The notes below the pieces were generated by a model. It did not search any database. It worked only from the letters and a program-made list of their open reading frames with translations, and was not told the DNA's origin. DNA of 64,000 nucleotides from Actinomadura terrae (lineage in GTDB: Bacteria; Actinomycetota; Actinomycetes; Streptosporangiales; Streptosporangiaceae), in contig NZ_JAICDG010000007.1 of assembly GCF_022751215.1 (NCBI RefSeq), positions 315,643 to 379,642 on the forward strand. The letters run 5' to 3'. The translations under genes and the position numbers were made by a program. Below, piece by piece: positions 16,292-23,675 of the stretch; the first letter of the stretch is position 1; each line of letters begins with the position of its first letter.

Positions 16292-17439
16292 GGGACCCTC
16301 TCCCGCAGCCTGCGGGCCGCCTCCTCCAGAAGGTCGTCCTCCAGCGAGAAGCAGGCCCGGACGTAGGGTACTCCCGGGTCGTCGACGTAGAAGGCCTCAC
16401 CGGGGATGGTCGCGACCCCCGCCCTGTCCAGCAGCAGATCGGCCGCCTCGTGCCCGGTCTTGACACCGAGGCCGGCGCAGTTCACGAACAGGTAGTAGGC
16501 GCCTTCCGGGAGATCGACCTCCGCGCCGCAGTCCGCGAACGCCTCGGCCAGGCGGTCGCGCTTCCTCCGGTAGAGGGTGCGCAGGTCCTCGTAGTAGGTG
16601 TCGGGGAAGCGCAGCGCGTGGCAGGCCGCCTGCTGGAGCGGCGTCGGCGCGCACACCGTGAGGGTGTCGGCCGCCGTGCGGATGGCGGCGGTCAGCTCCG
16701 GCGGCGCGACCGTGTACCCGAGGCGCCAGCCCGGGACGCTGTACGACTTGGACAGGCCCGAGATCATCACCGTGCGGTCGGCGGCGTCGCCGACCCGCGC
16801 CGGGGACAGGTGCGGGCCCTCGGTGTAGTAGATGTGCTCGTAGATCTCGTCCGTGACGATGAGCAGGTCGTGCTCGCGCGCCACCTCGACGACGGCGGCC
16901 AGCTCGTCCGCGGTGAAGCGGCGGCCGGTCGGGTTCGAGGGCGTGCAGACGACGATCGCGCGGGTCGTCTCCGTCACGGCCGCCTCGAGCGCCTCGCGTT
17001 CGATGGTGAACGACGGGGCCCGCAGCGCGACCGGCTGCGGGACGACGCCGAAGAACCGCATGCACGCCACGTGGTAGCCGTAGAACGGTTCGAGCACGAG
17101 CATTCCGTCGCCCGGATCGAGGAACGCCGCCAGGGTCGCGTTGAACGCGCCCGTCGCGCCGACCGTGGCGACGATCTGCCGGTCCGGATCGACGTCCATT
17201 CCCTGGTGGCGGTCCAGCGCCTCGGCGAGGGCGGCGCGGAAGCCGGTGTCGCCCTCGGCGTAGCTGTAGGAATGGTCGAACGACACGAACGACTTCGCGG
17301 CCGTCTTCAGCAGGTCGTCCGGCGGTGGCACCCGGCACAGGCCCTGGCCGAGATTGACCCCGCCCACGGCCTCGCACCGCACCGTCATCGCCCGGATCGG
17401 CGACTGGCCGCGGCCTTGGAATCGCTTGGCGATCCGCAT
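16288..17439 (-). CDS. Class I/II PLP-dependent aminotransferase
   Basis: 383 residues, a normal length for fold-type I aspartate-aminotransferase relatives. Visible motifs: VNLGQGLCRVPPP at the N-terminus, VGATGAFNATLAAFLDPGD, STNP-type CTPSNPTGRRF, VTDEIYEHI, and the PLP lysine in SGLSKSYSVPGWRLGY. The C-terminal Arg for substrate carboxylate is in YVRACFS. ATG 17439 has a strong GGGGGGAG just upstream. It lies between an SDR gene (28 bp upstream) and DUF554 (4-bp overlap). Substrate not predictable; close relatives include kynurenine, methionine and aspartate aminotransferases. Confidence 0.9.
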   Translation of the reverse strand: MRIAKRFQGRGQSPIRAMTVRCEAVGGVNLGQGLCRVPPPDDLLKTAAKSFVSFDHSYSYAEGDTGFRAALAEALDRHQGMDVDPDRQIVATVGATGAFNATLAAFLDPGDGMLVLEPFYGYHVACMRFFGVVPQPVALRAPSFTIEREALEAAVTETTRAIVVCTPSNPTGRRFTADELAAVVEVAREHDLLIVTDEIYEHIYYTEGPHLSPARVGDAADRTVMISGLSKSYSVPGWRLGYTVAPPELTAAIRTAADTLTVCAPTPLQQAACHALRFPDTYYEDLRTLYRRKRDRLAEAFADCGAEVDLPEGAYYLFVNCAGLGVKTGHEAADLLLDRAGVATIPGEAFYVDDPGVPYVRACFSLEDDLLEEAARRLRERVP

Positions 17440-17467
17440 TATCTCCCCCCTAGTTCAACAGAGCGCA

Positions 17468-18229
17468 TCAGGCGGCGCTCCATCCGCCGTCCACGGGGAT
17501 CACGGCTCCGTGGACGAAGTCGGCGGACTCCGACGCCAGGAACACCGTGGCTCCCACCAGGTCGTCGGGCCGCCCCCAGCGGCCTGCGGGAACCCGCGCC
17601 ATCAGGCCGCGTTCCCTGGTCTCGTCCTCCTGTAGTTCGCGCGTCAGGTCCGTGCGGATGTAGCCGGACGCGATGGCGTTGACATTGACGCCGCGCGGCG
17701 CCCACTCGGTGGCGAGGGCGCGGGTGAGCTGGACGAGCCCGCCTTTGCTCACGGCGTAGGCGACGACGTTCCTGCCGCCGGAGTAGGCGAGGACCGAGGC
17801 GATGTTGACGATCTTCCCGGCGCCCCGGTCGAGCATCAGGGTGCCCGCCTCCCGGCTGAGCCGGAACGCGGAGCTGAGATTGACGTTGATGATCTCGTCC
17901 CAGGCGTCGTCGGGAAACCGCTCGGCCGGGTGCCGCTGGATAGTGCCCGCGCAGTTCACCAGAATGTCCAGCCCGCCGAATTCGGAATCGACCTCGCCGA
18001 CCAGGCGCGTGGGCGGCTCGTTGGACGCGGCGTCCCACACCAGGCCTTTCGCCGCGACGCCGGCGGCGCGCAACTCGGCGTCCGCGGCGGAGACCGTCTC
18101 GTCCCGGGAACCGGTGAACGCCACCCGCGCGCCCGCCTGGGCGAGCCCCATGACCAGTGCCCGTCCGATCCCCCGCGTCCCCCCGGTGACCAGGGCGACC
18201 TTTCCGTCAAGGGCAAATGTCTTCAGCAT
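17468..18229 (-). CDS. SDR oxidoreductase, KduD (2-deoxy-D-gluconate 3-dehydrogenase)-like
   Basis: 253 residues, classical short-chain dehydrogenase. NAD(P)-binding GGTRGIGRAL, NCAG, catalytic Ser in NIASVLAYSGG, and the YAVSK pair (Tyr, Lys) are all present. The C-terminal ASGYIRTDLT and VPAGRWGRPDDLVGATVFLAS ... VDGGW resemble KduD/gluconate dehydrogenases more than fatty acid reductases. ATG 18229 was chosen over the TTG at 18259. A strong hairpin (18280-18314) separates it from the SIS gene upstream, so it may have its own promoter. It probably oxidises or reduces a sugar-derived hydroxyl, with the aminotransferase next to it. Confidence 0.9.
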   Translation of the reverse strand: MLKTFALDGKVALVTGGTRGIGRALVMGLAQAGARVAFTGSRDETVSAADAELRAAGVAAKGLVWDAASNEPPTRLVGEVDSEFGGLDILVNCAGTIQRHPAERFPDDAWDEIINVNLSSAFRLSREAGTLMLDRGAGKIVNIASVLAYSGGRNVVAYAVSKGGLVQLTRALATEWAPRGVNVNAIASGYIRTDLTRELQEDETRERGLMARVPAGRWGRPDDLVGATVFLASESADFVHGAVIPVDGGWSAA

Positions 18230-18279
18230 TGGACCGCCATTGTCGAAGGTGCTGTCCAAGGAATTTGTGGGCTGCCGTC

Positions 18280-18314
18280 CCGTCCGCCGGCCCCGTGCCG
18301 GGGCCGGCGGACGG
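18280..18314. terminator. 16-bp perfect hairpin, probable terminator or attenuator
   Basis: The arms at 18280-18295 and 18299-18314 are fully complementary around a 3-nt loop, all G/C rich and without a U tract, as is common in actinomycetes. It lies between the SIS gene stop (18330) and the SDR start (18229) on the minus strand, so it probably ends or dampens transcription of the SIS gene. Confidence 0.75.
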
Positions 18315-18329
18315 TCGGGCGGGGGCGTG

Positions 18330-19424
18330 TCAGGCGTTCGCCTCGGCGAGAATGGTCGTGCTGTGGTACCAGGGGTTGCCGGCGGCCTCGGAGATCAGGT
18401 CGCGGGACTGCACGTCGTAGTAGTTCCCCAGGTCGAGCGTGATCAGCTGGACGAGGTTGAGGGCCCAGAAGTACTTCTGGAGGAACCCCTCCCCCGGAAT
18501 GTCGATCTTGTGGACGGTCACGTTCCGATTCTGCGGAACGTCGGCGGTGAGCAGCCCGACCAGGTTGTCCATCTTCCGCTGCGTGTAGTCGTCCTCCTCG
18601 CCGTCGGCGAAGATCAGCACCGTGTGCGCGCGGACCGGGTCGGAGAGCGTGGCGATCTCGCTGTGGCAGAACTCGTGGAAGTAGTTCCTGGTCGCGGGCG
18701 TCATCGCGATCTCGTTGAAGTGCATCTTGGCCAGCTTCATCAGGCTCTCGTGCCACTTCGGCGAGCCGATCATCGCGATGTTGGAGTCCCGGGCCGACAA
18801 CGCGATGGCGCGCGCCCGCTCCCGCTGCGCGGCGTCCCCGGTCAGCACCTCCGGCAGCCGCGACAGGACGGCCTGCTCGTCGTCCTCCAGCAGGCCCAGC
18901 GCGTGGAACATGTGGAGGAGGATCGCGAAGTACTGCGTGACGTGGAACAGCGGGTACTCGCGGTCGGGCTCGCTGAGCCGCCAGTAGGCGATGGAGACGT
19001 CCGCCTTCCGCCCGGCCTCGGCGAGCTGCCCGCCCGAGGTCAGCAGCAGGACGCGGTCACGGGCGTGCGACAGCGACTCGAAGGCGCGCAGCGGCTCCTG
19101 CGAATGGCCGCTGTAGGAGCTGATGATGATCAGGGTCGCGTCGTCGTCGACGATGCTGGAGGGAAGCAGGAAAGGGAATTCGTAGTCGTTGACCACGAAG
19201 ACCTCGATCGGGGAGCCGATCTCGGCGAAGTAGCCGCGGATGATGTCCGACACAATGGCCGAGCAGCCCATGCCGGTGAACACGATGCGCTTGAACGTTC
19301 CACTCTTAATCCGTGCGCGTAGGTCGGGCTTGACGTCGTCGATCGCGTACTCCTCGGGCTTGAGGAAGCCCGCGAAGTATTCTTTGGAGATGAACCGGCC
19401 GTAACGTTCCAGGCGACTTTCCAT
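18330..19424 (-). CDS. SIS-domain sugar isomerase, bifunctional PGI/PMI-like
   Basis: 364 residues with a double SIS fold. The order of motifs matches archaeal/actinobacterial bifunctional phosphoglucose/phosphomannose isomerase: FTGMGCSAIVSDIIRGYF (phosphosugar loop), IISSYSGHSQEPLRAF, LLLTSGGQL, and in the second half IAMIGSPKWHESLMKLAKMHFNEIA then FHEFCHSEI. The canonical GMGGSAI is GMGCSAI here, and the usual HNE motif is changed, so the substrate may differ. ATG 19424 was chosen over GTG 19433 because GGAG lies 8 bp before it. A hairpin follows the gene. It may supply a sugar phosphate for the SDR and aminotransferase that follow. Confidence 0.82.
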   Translation of the reverse strand: MESRLERYGRFISKEYFAGFLKPEEYAIDDVKPDLRARIKSGTFKRIVFTGMGCSAIVSDIIRGYFAEIGSPIEVFVVNDYEFPFLLPSSIVDDDATLIIISSYSGHSQEPLRAFESLSHARDRVLLLTSGGQLAEAGRKADVSIAYWRLSEPDREYPLFHVTQYFAILLHMFHALGLLEDDEQAVLSRLPEVLTGDAAQRERARAIALSARDSNIAMIGSPKWHESLMKLAKMHFNEIAMTPATRNYFHEFCHSEIATLSDPVRAHTVLIFADGEEDDYTQRKMDNLVGLLTADVPQNRNVTVHKIDIPGEGFLQKYFWALNLVQLITLDLGNYYDVQSRDLISEAAGNPWYHSTTILAEANA

Positions 19425-20618
19425 GGCGCACACTCCAGCGTGGTTGGGACATCACGAGATTCGTGCCCAGCTGCACACGGGAAATCCATCGGCCCACTCC
19501 GTGGTCTTACAGGGACCGATCCTCCCCGTCGGGGCAAGAGTAAGCAGGGCCCCTTTGGACAATCAAGGCCGCTGCGGCACCTTGATCACCCGGCGGCGCG
19601 GCCGCACCGGAGAGCCGACCCAGAATTTGCAGCTCAGAAGAGATCTTGGGGCGCCTGACGCAGCCGCCTGTGATCCACGTAACAGCAGCCTCGCCGGCAA
19701 CTCCCCTGAATCCAGACAGAAGGCAATCGGAGTGCAATCGCGCCTCAGTCGACACACCGAACCATGAACCGCTCCAACTTTTGGGAACGGGCGGGCAAGA
19801 TTTTTTGCGAAGACCTCAATCCGGCCGCCTTGAATTCGATCGTTCCAACGACAACCGGCCCCGCGCCCCCGCCCTAGGACCCTCTCAACTGGACTGACCT
19901 GCGGCACTCCCGCCGCCCCGGCCGCAACGACGTCTAAAGGGACTCGCGCTTTCCCTGGAAACGGCCGTGCCGCATCAAGTTGGTTGATGCAGCAACTAAT
20001 GCAGGGTGGGTGCTCCCCGCGCGTCCGGCGCTCCCGGCTACGCCGAGCCACGCCCATGGACCGCGGCCGCCCGGGCCCCCGGCAGCCCTGGCCCGGCCCG
20101 GGCGCAGCCCCGGCCCTGCCGAGCCTTCGAGGCCGTGCCGGGGAGCGCCGGCGTTGATCTCGTAATGATCGTCTCTGTTCCGCTCCATACCGACATCCCC
20201 GAGAACAGCGGCTCCTTCGGCCCCGCTCACCTCATCGTCAACAAAGAGCCAGTACTTGTTCCTGGACCTGGAACCGCCCACTTCCCGATGTGATCATCGG
20301 CTGGTGATCAAGCCCCGGCCCCGGTCTCGGCCAGTGCCGTTGCCAAGGCCGCCGCGCCAGTGAGGGGCCTCGGCGCGCGCGTCGTCGCACGGAGCGGTAT
20401 TCACGCGCTCCAGGCCGGTGGGGAAAATCGGAAGCCGGCTCGTCCAGATCCGGACATGGCGGCTGACTCCGCGGCGGTAATAGGCTTTGCTGGACAAATT
20501 CGCGCGCGCCACCCATTTCCGCCGCCGTGGTCCGCAGAACGGAGTCCCGGCCGCCGGGCCGCCGTGCCGGGCGGTGCTGAGGCGGCTGTCCACGATTCGA
20601 AGCGAAGGGCGTGATTTC
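19425..20618. other. 1.2 kb intergenic region without convincing genes
   Basis: Several open frames cross this stretch on both strands, but none has a Shine-Dalgarno, family resemblance or typical third-position GC. Base composition is less GC-rich than its neighbours, with an A/T-rich patch near 19770-19840 and a very GC-rich block at 20040-20130. It must hold the promoters for the SIS gene (minus) and the secreted barrel gene (plus). I saw no tRNA or clear riboswitch. Confidence 0.6.
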
Positions 20619-21740
20619 ATGCACATCGCCGTCCGCCACATGTTTGTTCCTCTCACCGTGGGAGCCGTCGCCTTCACCGGCCTGACTGTGCCCGCACAAG
20701 CCGCGTCGCATCCCTCGGCGGTGAGGGCCGCCCGATGGCAGGCGACCCAACTCGACGCCAAGGGCGGTATCTTCAACGACCAGTTCAACTTCACCGACTG
20801 GGGACTGACCGCCGACACGGTCATCGCCCTCAAAGCGACCGGCGTGAAACCGCAGATCGCCAAGAAGTCGACCGCCTACATCGCCGCGCACGTGCGCTCG
20901 TACAACAGTCTCGACGACTCGGGCCAGCCCGGCGTCCGCTTTTCCGGTCCGACCGGCAAACTGCTCTACCTCGCCACCGCGACCAAGTCGAACCCGCGGA
21001 ACTTCGGGGGTTTCGACCTGCGCGCCGAATCGCTGGCCCTCATGACGAAGTCCGGCGTCAACAAGGGCCGGTTCCAGGACAAGGGCACCACCGACTACAG
21101 CAATAGCTTCGGGCAGTCGCTCAACATCCTGGGGCTCGCGCGGTCCGGAGGCGTCCCCAGCGACGCGGTGAAATTCCTCATCAAACAGCAGTGCGCCGCC
21201 GGTGGCTTCCGCCTCTTCCCCGACACGGCGGCGCCCACCTGCGACCAGGCCACCAACCCGATCCTGGATCCCGACACGACCGGGATAGCGGTGCAGTCCC
21301 TCCTCACCGCATACAAATCGGGGAACAAGGCGGCGGGTCCCGCCGCCCGCAAGGGCGCGCTGTGGCTGCTGGGGCAGCAGGCCGCGGACGGCTCCTTCAA
21401 GGGATCAGGGCCGACCGCCAGTCCCAACACCAACAGCACCGGCCTGGCCGGGCAGGCGCTTCGCGCCGTCGGCCAGTCGGGTCTGGTGAGCAAGACGAAG
21501 GCGCGCGCGCTCAACGCGGGTGCCGCCAAGGCGGGCCGCTGGGTCAGGACGCTGCAACTGACCCCCGGCAACGCCGGCAAGGCGTCCGGTGACGTCGGGG
21601 CCATCGCCTACAACAAGGCGGCCTTCACCGAGGCACAGCAGAACGGCATCACCCCCGCGAAACGCGACCAGTGGCGCCGGGCCAACCCGCAGGCGCTCCT
21701 GGTCCTCGCCGGCGTCGCGCTCGGAGACATCGGCAAGTAG
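20619..21740 (+). CDS. Secreted alpha/alpha-barrel protein, intrinsic-factor/transcobalamin N-domain-like
   Basis: 373 residues beginning with a Sec signal peptide (MHIAVRHMF, hydrophobic core, AQAA cut near residue 29). The mature part has repeated two-helix units ('AARWQATQLDAKGGIF', 'LYLATATKSNPRNFGGFDL', 'FLIKQQCAAGGFRLF', 'GALWLLGQQAADGSFKGSG'), the Q..dGg(F/S) pattern of squalene-cyclase/prenyltransferase repeats. The same alpha6/alpha6 barrel forms the N-terminal domain of animal intrinsic factor and transcobalamin. No DxDD-type cyclase acid motif is seen, so an enzyme role is unlikely. The start is ATG 20619, with GAAGG upstream. It precedes a cobalamin riboswitch, and a DUF4430 protein (the other intrinsic-factor domain) is encoded at 49784-50320. 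B12 binding outside the cell is inferred. Confidence 0.75.
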   Translation: MHIAVRHMFVPLTVGAVAFTGLTVPAQAASHPSAVRAARWQATQLDAKGGIFNDQFNFTDWGLTADTVIALKATGVKPQIAKKSTAYIAAHVRSYNSLDDSGQPGVRFSGPTGKLLYLATATKSNPRNFGGFDLRAESLALMTKSGVNKGRFQDKGTTDYSNSFGQSLNILGLARSGGVPSDAVKFLIKQQCAAGGFRLFPDTAAPTCDQATNPILDPDTTGIAVQSLLTAYKSGNKAAGPAARKGALWLLGQQAADGSFKGSGPTASPNTNSTGLAGQALRAVGQSGLVSKTKARALNAGAAKAGRWVRTLQLTPGNAGKASGDVGAIAYNKAAFTEAQQNGITPAKRDQWRRANPQALLVLAGVALGDIGK

Positions 21741-21822
21741 CTCTGACGACCGAGCTCGTCCTCTTGGCGGTGACCGCCTGCGACGGGCCGGTGGTCGGGT
21801 GTGCGGTCGGAACAGGGAAGCG

Positions 21823-21861
21823 GCCCTGCTCGGTGGCGCGATCGGCGCCACCGAGCAGGGC
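21823..21861. terminator. 17-bp perfect hairpin terminator
   Basis: Arms 21823-21839 and 21845-21861 pair perfectly around a 5-nt loop. It lies about 80 bp after the stop of the secreted barrel gene and before the cobalamin riboswitch, so it separates the two transcripts. There is no T tract. Confidence 0.8.
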
Positions 21862-21944
21862 GCGAACGTAGCGGGCGGCTGCTCGACCGGCCGTCCCCCC
21901 GTTATTGCGACTTTATTGCAAGTGCGACCTGTGCCACCATGAGT

Positions 21945-22105
21945 GGTGTAGGCGACGGCGGAACGAGGAAGCCGGTGTGAATCCGGCGCGGTCCCGCCAC
22001 TGTGATCGGCGAGCGGATCCCGATGGCGCCACTGCCCGTGCGAGCGGGTGGGAAGGCGGGGACGAGCGTTGACCCGAGAGCCAGGAGACTCACGCGGTCG
22101 CCTCC
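21945..22105 (+). ncRNA. Cobalamin riboswitch
   Basis: Contains the conserved core in order: GGTGTGAATCCGGCGC (about 21974), the B12 box CCCGCCACTGTGAT (about 21993-22006), and GAGAGCCAGGAGAC (about 22076-22089). GGCGAC at 21951 and GTCGCC at 22097 can close helix P1. These are the hallmark elements of adenosylcobalamin-sensing riboswitches. The 3' side leads into a Shine-Dalgarno-masking hairpin, so control is probably translational, with repression when B12 is plentiful. The target is the open frame at 22146 and perhaps the FhuF-like gene beyond it. Confidence 0.93.
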
Positions 22106-22140
22106 TCAAGGAACTGGGGCGGATTTCCCCAGAGAGGAGG
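22101..22140 (+). promoter_or_regulatory. Riboswitch expression platform: hairpin hiding the Shine-Dalgarno
   Basis: CCTCCTC at 22101-22107 is complementary to GAGGAGG at 22134-22140, which is the ribosome-binding site for the ATG at 22146. Inside it, CTGGGG (22114-22119) pairs with CCCCAG (22127-22132). The nested stem would block initiation. Its left arm overlaps the 3' strand of P1 by two bases, which links it to ligand binding. Confidence 0.75.
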
Positions 22141-22145
22141 GCGGT

Positions 22146-22349
22146 ATGCCCGTGGGTTCGCCGGACCCGGTGCCGTGCCGGGTGACGACCGGCGTTACCG
22201 AGCCACCTACTTCCCGCGGCGATGACGTGTCGGCCGCCGCCTCCGCCCATCCGCGCGGCCGCGCCGGTGCTGCGCAGAGTGCCACCGCGTCCGAGATCAC
22301 ATCCCCGACATATGAGTCAAGAGGGGAAGGTGATCGCCCGGAACCTTGA
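22146..22349 (+). CDS. Riboswitch-proximal 67-residue open frame (unknown; possible leader peptide or remnant)
   Basis: It starts at the ATG controlled by the riboswitch hairpin and has the best ribosome-binding site in the area (GAGGAGG, 5-bp spacing). The predicted peptide is Pro/Ser/Thr/Gly-rich and hydrophilic (MPVGSPDPVPCRVTTGVTEP...), with a single Cys, no membrane segment and no recognised family. It ends 130 bp before the FhuF-like gene and is in another frame. It may be a translated leader, a small protein, or the remnant of a lost gene. Codon use is not strongly gene-like. Low confidence that a stable protein is made. Confidence 0.4.
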   Translation: MPVGSPDPVPCRVTTGVTEPPTSRGDDVSAAASAHPRGRAGAAQSATASEITSPTYESRGEGDRPEP

Positions 22350-22479
22350 TGTCAAGAATAGGGTCGTCACGCCTGGGATCGGAACGGTTCTCAGGTGCAG
22401 GTCCCATGCCCTGAATAACTGATGTCGACGTCTTTTCGGTAACGCATCTCAGTAGATTGGATCCCTTGAGGTGACTTTC

Positions 22480-23160
22480 GTGCCCGCTGTGACCGCCGCC
22501 GCGGCACTGGCCGAGGCCGCCGCCTTCGGCTCGTTCTTCGCCGTCACCGTGGGCGGCCCGGGTGAGGGCTGGCGGCCGGCCCAGGACGCCTACGCCCAGG
22601 GGATGACCGACCTGATCGCCGCGCGCGCCGAACGGTACGGCACCGGCGAACCGCGGATCGCCGCCTCCGTCGTGCAGCTGGGGCATGCGGCACGCCTGTG
22701 GTCGCCGATGCTGGCCTGCGCGGTCATCCACGGCATCGTCATCGACCTGACCGGGCTGCAACGCGCCGACGACGGCGCCGTCCTGCGGCTGCCCGACCCC
22801 GTCGGCCTGCGCGTCGGTGAGGGGGCGCGGCTGGCCGAGGCGCTGTATCGAGCGGTGATGGACGACCATCTGCGGGCGCTGGCCGCCGGGCTGCGCGTCA
22901 AGGTCGCCTCCGGGCTGCTGGACGGCAACGCCGCCTCCGCGCTGGTGGAGGCCGCGCGGGCCCTGGTGGCGGCCAGGCCCGCGCTGCGGGAGGCGGTACG
23001 GGAGCTCACCACCGCCCTGCTGAACACCGGGCGGCTGGTGGGCACCGGACACATCACCGGTCCGGAACTGGGGTTTCGGCGCCGCAGCTGCTGCCTGTAC
23101 TACCGCGTTCCCGGCGGGGAGAAATGCCACGACTGCGCCCTGGCTCGGCGGGACCGGTGA
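22480..23160 (+). CDS. FhuF-like [2Fe-2S] ferric-chelate reductase
   Basis: About 226 residues. The C-terminus carries the FhuF signature: two adjacent Cys, ten residues, then CxxC (CCLYYRVPGGEKCHDC), which binds a [2Fe-2S] cluster and in FhuF reduces iron in siderophores. The rest is mostly helical, with HAARLWSPMLACAVIHG typical of actinobacterial FhuF-like proteins. GTG 22480 has GAGG about 7 bp upstream; GTG 22471 is in the same frame. It lies about 375 bp after a cobalamin riboswitch. In this setting it may reduce a metal-chelate or corrinoid rather than a ferric siderophore, but that is inference. No signal peptide; cytoplasmic. Confidence 0.85.
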   Translation: MPAVTAAAALAEAAAFGSFFAVTVGGPGEGWRPAQDAYAQGMTDLIAARAERYGTGEPRIAASVVQLGHAARLWSPMLACAVIHGIVIDLTGLQRADDGAVLRLPDPVGLRVGEGARLAEALYRAVMDDHLRALAAGLRVKVASGLLDGNAASALVEAARALVAARPALREAVRELTTALLNTGRLVGTGHITGPELGFRRRSCCLYYRVPGGEKCHDCALARRDR

Positions 23161-23389
23161 TGGTCGTGGACGGAGCGGGGTGGGCCGGAGCGCCGACTGC
23201 GGTTCCGGTCGTCGGCAGCACTATTTACGGTTGTCTTTATGGTGCTGCAATATGTCACGCGTGCGATTCGTGACGACTAGTGTCCGCAGGTGACCGCTTT
23301 GCGGCGAAGTGACGATATTGCCAGCGAGTAAATTCATCTTAAAGTCGCAGGTTGATCGGTGGAGGGCGACGCAATCGGCCAAATGCGCA

Positions 23390-23419
23390 TTGACTCTGCT
23401 TGACTGATATGCCTAATGT
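23390..23419 (+). promoter_or_regulatory. Sigma70-type promoter for the peptide gene
   Basis: TTGACT at 23390-23395 and TAATGT at 23414-23419 are separated by 18 bp, a good match for a vegetative actinomycete promoter. It lies about 75 bp before the peptide start at 23495, in the 334-bp gap after the FhuF-like gene. The rest of that gap (23161-23389) shows nothing else I can identify. Confidence 0.6.
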
Positions 23420-23494
23420 CGGCGACAGGTAGAGAAGCTCGCAAAGCGGGCGAGGTCTTGCCTGCCGCGTGGGCCACCACGAAGGAGGATGCAC

Positions 23495-23617
23495 ATGGCG
23501 CACCACGGTTTCGCCGAGCCGGACGAGCCCCAGAAGGGCCTGAAGTCCCACACCCCGGCTGTGGACGCTCCGTTCGAGTGGCGTGAGGACGAGCAGGACG
23601 AGCAGAGCGAGAGCTGA
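23495..23617 (+). CDS. 40-residue RiPP precursor-like peptide
   Basis: ATG 23495 has a perfect AAGGAGG 6 bp upstream, among the best in the window. The peptide begins MAHHGFAEPDEPQKG, has a middle KSHTPAVDAPFEW, and ends in an acidic run (REDEQDEQSES). It has no Cys and only Ser18, Thr20, Ser38 and Ser40, so a multi-azole product is unlikely; amidine or thioamide formation, or a single azoline, would fit better. Own promoter, a hairpin right after the stop, and a YcaO gene 58 bp downstream are all typical of a ribosomally made, modified peptide. The product is unknown. No signal peptide. Confidence 0.75.
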   Translation: MAHHGFAEPDEPQKGLKSHTPAVDAPFEWREDEQDEQSES

Positions 23618-23623
23618 TCCATA

Positions 23624-23657
23624 GACGGGGAGGCGGCGCCGCAGCCGCCTCCCCGTC
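23624..23657. terminator. 14-bp perfect hairpin between peptide and YcaO genes
   Basis: Arms 23624-23637 and 23644-23657 pair fully around a 6-nt loop, seven bases after the peptide stop codon. In RiPP loci such a partial terminator raises precursor mRNA over the modifying-enzyme mRNA. There is no T tract, so read-through is plausible. Confidence 0.8.
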
Positions 23658-23675
23658 GCACGCCGCGACCGGTGA

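Noticed and set aside
19423..20293. Several short frames in the gap before the secreted barrel gene
   Set aside because: None has a good ribosome site, recognisable sequence or actinomycete codon pattern, and frames on opposite strands overlap each other.
20415..20490. Possible second cobalamin riboswitch before the secreted barrel gene
   Set aside because: A GCCGGTGGGGAAAATCGG stretch looked suggestive, but the B12 box (GCCACTG) and the GAGCCAGGAGAC element are missing. Covariance-model scoring would decide.
20619..21740. Terpene cyclase or squalene cyclase
   Set aside because: Repeats resemble the family, but there is a Sec signal peptide, it is half-length, and no DxDD or similar acid motif is present; an intrinsic-factor-like binder fits better.
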